Source of the DNA: Dehalococcoidia bacterium
GTDB taxonomy: Bacteria; Chloroflexota; Dehalococcoidia; Dehalococcoidales; Fen-1064
Length of the DNA stretch: 19,857 nucleotides
Direction of reading: 5' to 3'
Assembly: GCA_030691775.1 (NCBI GenBank)
Contig: JAUYDN010000096.1
Span: 1 to 19,857, forward strand
Shown here: piece after piece, positions 14,418-19,857 of the stretch
Layout: every line of letters starts with the position of its first letter
Position numbering within the stretch: the stretch's first letter is position 1
Translations under genes and position numbers: made by a program
The notes under the pieces: model-generated
Databases searched by the model: none
Seen by the model: only the letters and a program-made list of their open reading frames with translations
What the model was told of the DNA's origin: nothing

Positions 14418-15026
14418 GTGCCAGGACTGACCGACCTATATAAGGAAATTGCCCTCTGCCGCAAATGCGAAATCGCCAGGAGCAGGACTAAAGTCGTCCC
14501 CGGAGAGGGCGCTGAAAACGCCGATATCCTTTTCATCGGGGAAGCACCGGGCTATCACGAAGACCAGCAAGGGCGTCCTTTCGTGGGACCGGCAGGACAG
14601 TTTCTGGAAGAGCTTCTCGCCTCCATCAACCTGACCCGCCGGCAGGTATATATCGCCAACGTCATCAAATGCCGCCCGCCTGATAACCGCGACCCGTTGC
14701 CCATCGAAATAAGCAACTGCCGGCCGTGGCTTGAACGTCAGATTCAGCAAATTTCGCCGAAAATCATCGTGACACTGGGGCGGTACTCCATGGCGATGTA
14801 CTTCCCGGGCAAGAGTATCAGCAAAATCCACGGCACGGCGCAGACTGTAAACGGCGTCACCTATTTTGCCATGTACCACCCCGCCGCCGCCCTGCACCAG
14901 GGGAACCTGCGGCAGGACCTGCTCCGGGACATCCAGAAGCTCCCCGCCATCCTCGATGAGGTAAAACGGTCTGCGCAACCGGAAACACCTGAACCGGCAG
15001 AACCACAGCAGTTGAGCATGTTTTGA
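14418..15026 (+). CDS. udg: Family-4 uracil-DNA glycosylase (Fe-S)
   Basis: Removes uracil from DNA at the first step of base-excision repair. 202 residues from GTG; family-4 enzymes are about 190-220. Four cysteines at 14, 17, 85 and 101 fit the [4Fe-4S] ligands of the family (CRKC, then KCRPP and NCRPW). GEAPGYHEDQ (41-50) is the uracil-pocket/catalytic motif 1, GRPFVG follows, and MYHPAAAL (152-159) is motif 2. The C-terminal tail after about 183 is acidic and proline-rich and ends in QQLSMF, which resembles the bacterial beta-clamp-binding motif QL(S/D)LF. The Shine-Dalgarno is weak, but a promoter fits the start. It heads a same-strand run with the PepSY-like, RNase J and FtsK genes, though repeats intervene. 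Confidence 0.95.
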   Translation: MPGLTDLYKEIALCRKCEIARSRTKVVPGEGAENADILFIGEAPGYHEDQQGRPFVGPAGQFLEELLASINLTRRQVYIANVIKCRPPDNRDPLPIEISNCRPWLERQIQQISPKIIVTLGRYSMAMYFPGKSISKIHGTAQTVNGVTYFAMYHPAAALHQGNLRQDLLRDIQKLPAILDEVKRSAQPETPEPAEPQQLSMF

Positions 15027-15101
15027 TTCTTGAGGGGTAAAGGAGCGAGGCACGATAACTGGTAATTGTAACCTGGAATTTCCCCCATAGATGGAGTTTT
15101 G

Positions 15102-15350
15102 ATGCCAGAAAAGGAAATTATCACCCTTGACGAAGCGCAAACAGCGGCGGAAAAGTTCCTGCAGGAGCGGTTGCCGGGTCTTAAAAAACTTGCCATCGAG
15201 AGAGTAAAACTGGCATCCATAGAGGGCATTGTTGTCTATGATGTTGAAGGTATCGCCACTATTGGCGGGTTCCTGTTCCGGCACATCGAGCGGCCCTTCA
15301 AAATCCAGGTTGCGGCTGTAGATGGGGCAATCGTGGGGTATGAAACGTAA
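15102..15350 (+). CDS. Small PepSY-like protein
   Basis: 82 residues from ATG, with GGAG (15093-15096) 5 nt upstream; a TTG directly before it is in frame but less likely. The layout is an N-terminal helix (LDEAQTAAEKFLQERL) followed by strands ending in IQVAAVDGAIVGYE. This helix/strand pattern with a closing DGxIxG resembles a single PepSY domain. No signal peptide or membrane segment is seen, so it is presumably cytoplasmic. It lies 75 nt after udg and before the repeat that precedes RNase J. PepSY-type proteins are often inhibitors or assembly factors, but no partner is identifiable here. The coding call is solid; the fold assignment is tentative. Confidence 0.7.
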   Translation: MPEKEIITLDEAQTAAEKFLQERLPGLKKLAIERVKLASIEGIVVYDVEGIATIGGFLFRHIERPFKIQVAAVDGAIVGYET

Positions 15351-15359
15351 CGAGGAGAT

Positions 15360-15473
15360 AAACTCTAAACACTAAGTTCTAAACTCTAAGCGACGAAGCT
15401 ACCAAATAAGCTTTGTGACTCTTGTTTAATATTTTCAATTTGATTAGTGTTTCGAGTTTAAGGTTTAGAGTTT
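15360..15473. repeat. Inverted-repeat element with CTAAACTCTAA arms
   Basis: AAACTCTAAAC (15360-15370) is exactly mirrored by GTTTAGAGTTT (15463-15473). Farther in, AACTCTAA recurs on the left and an imperfect mirror (TTCGAGTTTAA) occurs on the right, and AAGCT/AAGCTT recur in the centre. The 114-bp element fills nearly all of the gap between the PepSY-like and RNase J genes, is AT-rich against its neighbours and has no ORF. Confidence 0.7.
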
Positions 15474-15503
15474 CAGTATGGTGGAGTGTGGAGAGGAGTA
15501 ACT

Positions 15504-17162
15504 ATGGCAAGAACAAAACTTAAAATCATACCCCTCGGGGGGTTGGGCGAAATCGGCAAGAACATGATGCTCATCGAATGCGATGATGACATCCTGCTCA
15601 TCGATGCCGGCTTGATGTTCCCGGATGAAGAGATGCACGGCGTTGACCTGGTCATTCCGGACATATCCTACCTGATGGATAAGAAAGACAGGGTGAAGGC
15701 ACTGGTAATAACACACGGTCACGAAGACCATACCGGCGCCTTGCCATACATTCTCCCCCACCTCAAATGCCCCGTCTATTCTACCCGTCTCACTCACGGA
15801 CTGATTTCCGTCAAGCTCAAGGAGCACCGCCTGCTGGCAGACGCCGACCTGAGAATTCTACCGCCGGGCGGCAAAGTAACCGCCGGTAAATTCCGTATCG
15901 AGTTTTTCCCGGTCTGCCACAGTATTCCGGATTCCGTAGGCTTGATAATTAACACGCCGCTGGGCACGATTATCCACAGCGGTGATTTCAAGCTTGATTA
16001 TACCCCCGTGACCGGCAACCCCACCGACCTCTCCCGGTTGGCGCAAATCGGCAGTCAGGGCGTATTATTGTTGATGTCCGACTCCACCTACGCCGAGTTA
16101 CCCGGTTACACGCCATCGGAGAAAGTGGTCGGGGAAACGCTGGACCGCATCATGGACGAGGCGCCGGGCAGGGTCATCATCACCACGTTTGCCTCGCTCG
16201 TCTCCCGCATCCAGCAAGCCATCGATGCCGCCGCCAACCACGGACGCCGCGTTTGCATTGTCGGACGTAACATGACGGAAATCGTACGCATGGCGCTCGA
16301 TATGGGTTACCTCAAAGCCCCACCGGGCGTCTTTGCCAAGCTGGATGAAATCAAAGGCATACCGCATAATAAAATTGTATTTATCGCCACTGGCAGTCAG
16401 GGCGAACCGACCTCAGCGCTGGTGCGCATGGTCAACAAAGACCACCGCCAGCTGCACATTATCCCCGGCGATACCGTCGCTATTTCCGCCACCCCCATCC
16501 CCGGCAACGAGGCCTTGATTGCCCGCACCATCGATAACCTGTTCCGGCAGGGCGCCCAGGTGCTCTATCACGGCATTATGCAGGTACACGTCCACGGGCA
16601 CGCCAGCCAGGAAGAGCTCAAACTCCTGCTGAATATCGTCAAGCCGAAATACTTCGTGCCTATTCACGGTGAGTACCGTCATCTCAGCATTCACGGACGC
16701 CTGGCGGAAGCAGTGGGTGTCCCCGGTCAAAACGTGTTTGTGATGGAAGACGGCGAGGTGCTGGAAATCGACCAGTCCTCCGCGAAGAAAAACGGGCGTA
16801 TTTCCGCCAGCAACGTCTACGTGGATGGCCTGAGCGTCGGTGATATCGGCTCAGTAGTCTTAAGGGACCGTCAGGCGCTCGCCAACGATGGGATGGTCGT
16901 TGTTATCATCACCGTCAACCGGCAGACCGGCAAAACTATGGGCAGGCCGGACATCGTCTCAAGAGGTTTTGTTGATACCACGGAATACTCCGATATGCTG
17001 GAAAGGAGCCGCGACCTGGTAGCGGAGCTCTTCGAACATCGCGGTGGACGGCCGGCAGATTGGGGCTGGGTAAACCCCAAGGTGCGCGATGTCCTGAACA
17101 GATTTTATTATGAGCAGACAAAACGTCGCCCGATGATTCTTCCTTTTATGGTGCAGGTATAA
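15504..17162 (+). CDS. rnj: Ribonuclease J
   Basis: Metallo-beta-lactamase/beta-CASP ribonuclease with 5'-3' exo- and endonuclease activity in mRNA decay and rRNA maturation in bacteria lacking RNase E. The ATG at 15504, with GGAG 5 nt upstream, gives 552 residues, standard for the family; a GTG at 15486 would add six. LGGLGEIGKN (11-20) and HGHEDHTG (71-78; H71, H73, D75, H76) bind the two zinc ions. CHSIPDS, HSGDFKLD and MSDSTYA are further metal or active-site loops. GRNM and TGSQGEP belong to the beta-CASP part, VHGHASQEELK precedes IHGEYRHL, and a C-terminal domain follows. The stop is 1 nt before the ftsK ATG, so the two are cotranscribed and probably translationally coupled. Confidence 0.97.
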   Translation: MARTKLKIIPLGGLGEIGKNMMLIECDDDILLIDAGLMFPDEEMHGVDLVIPDISYLMDKKDRVKALVITHGHEDHTGALPYILPHLKCPVYSTRLTHGLISVKLKEHRLLADADLRILPPGGKVTAGKFRIEFFPVCHSIPDSVGLIINTPLGTIIHSGDFKLDYTPVTGNPTDLSRLAQIGSQGVLLLMSDSTYAELPGYTPSEKVVGETLDRIMDEAPGRVIITTFASLVSRIQQAIDAAANHGRRVCIVGRNMTEIVRMALDMGYLKAPPGVFAKLDEIKGIPHNKIVFIATGSQGEPTSALVRMVNKDHRQLHIIPGDTVAISATPIPGNEALIARTIDNLFRQGAQVLYHGIMQVHVHGHASQEELKLLLNIVKPKYFVPIHGEYRHLSIHGRLAEAVGVPGQNVFVMEDGEVLEIDQSSAKKNGRISASNVYVDGLSVGDIGSVVLRDRQALANDGMVVVIITVNRQTGKTMGRPDIVSRGFVDTTEYSDMLERSRDLVAELFEHRGGRPADWGWVNPKVRDVLNRFYYEQTKRRPMILPFMVQV

Positions 17163-17163
17163 T

Positions 17164-19356
17164 ATGGCAAAACGTAAAGGCGCCCAGCAACAGGGCAACG
17201 AGGGCAGTGGCTGGGACTGGCTGTTTTATGGCATCGTTGTCGTAGCAGTTATTGTAGCTATCATTTTAGTGCCCTGGCGGGATATCGGCACGTGGATTGC
17301 GGATATTGCCTGGTATGTCTGGGAGCTGTTCGTCTGGGGCTTGTTCCTCATTATCTTTGCAATCCTCACACCGATTTTCCTCATCTGGCGCAAACGGTTT
17401 ACGTTGTTTTTCAAATACTGGTACCGCTGGCTGGGTATCATCGCGGCAAGCTTCGCTGTCTGGGGAATCTTCGCTTTTAACGACGTGGGGGGAACAATCG
17501 GGCTGGCGATTATCGGCGGGGAGACAGATGGATGGGGTGTTTTCCGTATCGTACTCCTTTTCATCTTGAGCATCATGCTTATCGCTCCCAGGCAAGTACG
17601 TTTCCTGGCGCGGCGTATTATAAAGGCAATCGCCGATTACCGCGCCCGTAAGCGCCAGGAAGCCGCCTCGAAGCCGATTATCATCCGCCATATGACACGG
17701 CAAAAAGGGTCGCAGCAGGGATTTGAACATCTTGAAGAAGAACCGGAGCGTAAACCCGTTCGGGAAAAGGCCAGAGAACCGGCCGAAGCCAGCACACCGA
17801 AAGGACTGAAGCAGATTGCCGCAGATGTCTGGAAAAAGTACGGTCAGGCGGCCGGTACGAAGGTGGTCGATGGCTGGCGCCTGCCGCCTATCGATATCCT
17901 GGATGATGCAGGAGAGGCGGAATACGGTCAGGCGGATAACGTCCAGAGGGCAAGACGCATCGAGGAAGCGCTTAAGAGCTACGGCGTGGATGCTAAAGTC
18001 GTGCAGATTAACGCGGGACCGACGGTCACCCAGTTCGGGGTGGAGCCGGGCTGGGATATAAAGACCCGCGAGGTACGTGAACGCGATAAAGACGGCAACA
18101 TCAGTACCCACCTTGAGGAAGTCTCACGTACGCGTGTGAAAGTGGAGCGTATCACATCGCTGGCAAACGACCTGTCGCTCGCACTCGCGGCAACGAGCAT
18201 CCGCATCGAGGCGCCGGTGCCCGGAAAGTCGGTTATCGGCATCGAGGTGCCGAATACTGTCTCCGGGCTGGTGAGCCTGCGGGGGGTTATCGAGACCAGC
18301 GTGTTCCAGAAGCTCGCCTCCAAGTCGAAACTCGCCGTTGCCCTGGGGAAAGGGGCAGGCGGAGAAGCCGGTGCCGGCGACCTGGCGAGGATGCCCCACC
18401 TGCTTATCGCCGGCGCTACCGGAAGCGGCAAGACGGTCTGTCTCAACGCCAGCATTTGCTGTCTCCTGATGCAGAACACCCCTGACGACCTGCGCTTCAT
18501 CATGATCGACCCGAAGCGGGTCGAATTGACGCCCTTTAATAGCATCCCGCACCTTGCCGTTCCCGTCATCGTCAACGCGGAGAAGTCTCTGGAAGCCATG
18601 CGCTGGCTGGAACTGGAAATGAACAACCGGTACCAGCAACTGGCGAAATCCGGCGCGCGGAACATCGATGGCTACAACAAGGATAAAAAAGGCAAGGAGA
18701 AGATGGCTTTCCTGGTGCTGATTATCGATGAGCTCGCCGACCTGATGATGGCAGGTTACGATGAAGTGGAGCGCATTCTCTGCCGGCTGGCACAGCTTTC
18801 CCGTGCCGTGGGTATTCACCTTATCGTGGCGACACAACGCCCGTCGGTCGATGTGGTGACCGGCCTCATCAAAGCCAACTTCCCCACCCGCCTCAGCTTT
18901 GCCGTCACTTCACAGGTAGACTCGCGTACTATTCTGGATTCCGTAGGCGCGGAGAAACTGCTGGGACGCGGTGATATGCTTTATATGCCCACCGAAGCCG
19001 CCAAGCCCAAGCGCCTCCAGGGCTGTTATGTCTCCGATGCCGAGACGGAACGGCTGGTATACTTCTGGGGCAGTCAGAAAGCAGAACAGCTCACCCAGTT
19101 CAAGATTGAGGCAGTAGCATCTCCGGTTCCGGGCAGTCACGAGCCGCCCAAAGATATGCTCTTAGACCAGGCAAGGAAACTGGTGGCGGACCATGAACAG
19201 ATTTCCGCGTCGTTCCTGCAGAGGAAACTGCAGATTGGCTACCCGCGCGCCGCCCGTCTCAAGGATCTGTTGGATGAAGAACGACAACGCGAGCAGGAAA
19301 AACCACCGCCACCGGAATCTCCCCCATCCGAAGCTGGTGGGAGCGGTAGCGGATAG
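17164..19356 (+). CDS. ftsK: DNA translocase FtsK/SpoIIIE
   Basis: Hexameric ATP-driven DNA pump at the division septum that clears chromosome ends and supports dimer resolution. 730 residues, a typical SpoIIIE-like length. Four hydrophobic segments (about 19-37, 47-76, 88-105 and 128-141) anchor it, a charged linker follows (about 145-215), then the alpha domain (about 235-380). The motor has Walker A GATGSGKT (417-424), Walker B LIIDELADLM (519-528) and sensor segment IVATQRPSVDVVTG. GRGDMLYMP (601-609) is the family signature. The winged-helix gamma domain (about 664-707, ASFLQRKLQIGYPRAARL) reads KOPS/SRS-type sequences. The tail is proline/glycine rich. A start 1 nt after rnj with no strong Shine-Dalgarno implies coupling. 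A strong palindromic terminator lies 115 bp downstream. Confidence 0.97.
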   Translation: MAKRKGAQQQGNEGSGWDWLFYGIVVVAVIVAIILVPWRDIGTWIADIAWYVWELFVWGLFLIIFAILTPIFLIWRKRFTLFFKYWYRWLGIIAASFAVWGIFAFNDVGGTIGLAIIGGETDGWGVFRIVLLFILSIMLIAPRQVRFLARRIIKAIADYRARKRQEAASKPIIIRHMTRQKGSQQGFEHLEEEPERKPVREKAREPAEASTPKGLKQIAADVWKKYGQAAGTKVVDGWRLPPIDILDDAGEAEYGQADNVQRARRIEEALKSYGVDAKVVQINAGPTVTQFGVEPGWDIKTREVRERDKDGNISTHLEEVSRTRVKVERITSLANDLSLALAATSIRIEAPVPGKSVIGIEVPNTVSGLVSLRGVIETSVFQKLASKSKLAVALGKGAGGEAGAGDLARMPHLLIAGATGSGKTVCLNASICCLLMQNTPDDLRFIMIDPKRVELTPFNSIPHLAVPVIVNAEKSLEAMRWLELEMNNRYQQLAKSGARNIDGYNKDKKGKEKMAFLVLIIDELADLMMAGYDEVERILCRLAQLSRAVGIHLIVATQRPSVDVVTGLIKANFPTRLSFAVTSQVDSRTILDSVGAEKLLGRGDMLYMPTEAAKPKRLQGCYVSDAETERLVYFWGSQKAEQLTQFKIEAVASPVPGSHEPPKDMLLDQARKLVADHEQISASFLQRKLQIGYPRAARLKDLLDEERQREQEKPPPPESPPSEAGGSGSG

Positions 19357-19380
19357 GAAACTGAAGCATTCCGATTAAGA

Positions 19381-19466
19381 TACTAATGGTCTCATAATAA
19401 GATGGTCTCAGTACTACGCACCGTAAGCGATTATTGGTAGTTCAGACTAATATGAGACCATTAGTA
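19381..19466. repeat. 86-bp element with perfect 16-bp terminal inverted repeats
   Basis: TACTAATGGTCTCATA (19381-19396) is exactly mirrored at 19451-19466. ATGGTCTCA also recurs directly at 19402-19410, giving three copies of the core in 86 bp. It has no ORF. It may be a MITE, or a binding array or RNA hairpin at the 3' end of the rnj-ftsK transcript. Confidence 0.75.
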
Positions 19467-19470
19467 AGTA

Positions 19471-19502
19471 AAGGGGGGCTGGGTTTAAACCCAGCCCCCC
19501 TT
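19471..19502. terminator. Bidirectional intrinsic terminator, 32-bp perfect palindrome
   Basis: AAGGGGGGCTGGGTTT is followed directly by its exact reverse complement. On the plus strand TTCGTTTTAT follows, giving a GC-rich stem with a T tract for ftsK. On the minus strand the stem lies 28 bp beyond the stop of the convergent repeat-protein gene, with T-rich TTTACTTACT after it. Confidence 0.85.
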
Positions 19503-19530
19503 CGTTTTATCGTTGGCGTATCGATTCACA

Positions 19531-19848
19531 CTAATTAGTCGCGGCTGACCTTGCTTTCAACTTCTTCCACTGCTCTTTTATCTTCGCTGCCTGCTCCGCG
19601 GTTATCTTGCCATCCTTGACCAGGTTCGCCAGGGCTTCGTCCAGCTTCGCTTCATCCTGTATAGACAGTAGCCGTTTGAGTAATTGCTGGAACTGTATTC
19701 TCTCCCGCTGTGCCTTCCACTGCTCCTTTATTTTTACCGCCTGTTCCGCGGTTATCTTGCCATCCTTGACCAGGTTCGCCAGCGCTTCGTCCAGCTTCGC
19801 CTCGTCCTGTATCTGCATCAGCTCTTTCAACATCCGTTCGAACCGCAT
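19531..19848 (-). CDS. Tandem 50-residue helical repeat protein, possibly partial
   Basis: From the ATG at 19848 there are 105 residues made of two near-identical units. Each reads IQDEAKLDEALANL, then VKDGKITAEQA, then KIKEQWK, with DNA period 150 bp and a 38-base run of full identity between units, so the duplication is recent or kept homogeneous. Each unit looks like two or three charged helices with a GKIT turn, reminiscent of SHOCT-type helical modules; this is not a firm assignment. No signal peptide or membrane segment is seen. The frame stays open to the window edge, and similarity to the second unit continues across the ATG (R, hydrophobic, x, F pattern), so this ATG may be internal and more repeats may lie beyond 19857. 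Function unknown. Confidence 0.75.
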   Translation of the reverse strand: MRFERMLKELMQIQDEAKLDEALANLVKDGKITAEQAVKIKEQWKAQRERIQFQQLLKRLLSIQDEAKLDEALANLVKDGKITAEQAAKIKEQWKKLKARSAATN

Positions 19849-19857
19849 TCTATTTTG

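Noticed and set aside
14436..15284. A 282-codon open frame on the minus strand opposite udg and the PepSY-like gene
   Set aside because: It is antisense to two well-supported genes, has no recognisable motif and runs across their intergenic gap; it is a codon-bias shadow.
17266..18111. A 281-codon open frame on the minus strand opposite the ftsK 5' half
   Set aside because: The ftsK frame is clearly real; the reverse frame has the charged, motif-free composition of a shadow.

Overview
The window reads as a chromosomal segment of an anaerobic, non-model bacterium, most likely of the phylum Chloroflexota, perhaps class Dehalococcoidia. That placement is inference: it rests on RNase J followed directly by FtsK, a family-4 uracil-DNA glycosylase, a Tat-exported Fe-S/NrfD/cytochrome c module, and intergenic DNA filled with small palindromic elements. 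No rRNA, tRNA or CRISPR array was recognised, and no transposase gene was found.

Layout. (1) 1-1279: a dispersed inverted-repeat element and a perfect palindrome abut a glycoside-hydrolase gene that has lost its 5' part. (2) 1280-4175: an intergenic stretch with a dispersed hairpin repeat (copy A), then glycerol kinase (+) facing a monoacylglycerol-lipase-like hydrolase (-), with a MITE-like repeat between them. (3) 4464-6994: a translationally coupled NarL-type two-component system whose sensor carries a c-type heme motif (CxxCH) in its extracytoplasmic domain. (4) 7286-11574: a slipin, a Tat-exported 16-cysteine Fe-S protein, a 10-TM NrfD-like quinone protein and a membrane-anchored monoheme cytochrome c with an Ig-like domain. 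This looks like a membrane quinone/cytochrome electron-transfer module with no catalytic molybdopterin subunit in sight. (5) 11575-14417: copy B of the hairpin repeat, split by a MITE with a 6-bp target duplication, then a MATE exporter and a 784-bp non-coding stretch packed with perfect palindromes. (6) 14418-19356: a housekeeping block of family-4 UDG, a small PepSY-like protein, RNase J and FtsK. (7) 19357-19857: an 86-bp element with 16-bp terminal inverted repeats, a 32-bp palindromic bidirectional terminator, and a minus-strand gene of tandem 50-residue repeats that may run past the window end.

How the genes may work together: the lipase and glycerol kinase could form a glycerolipid salvage pair. 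The heme-motif sensor kinase and its regulator sit directly upstream of the redox module, and a TACGTA dyad lies before the first redox gene, so redox-controlled expression of that module is a reasonable hypothesis. UDG, RNase J and FtsK cover base-excision repair, RNA processing and chromosome segregation. Most intergenic space is repeat-derived, and one repeat lies exactly where the glycoside-hydrolase gene is broken.
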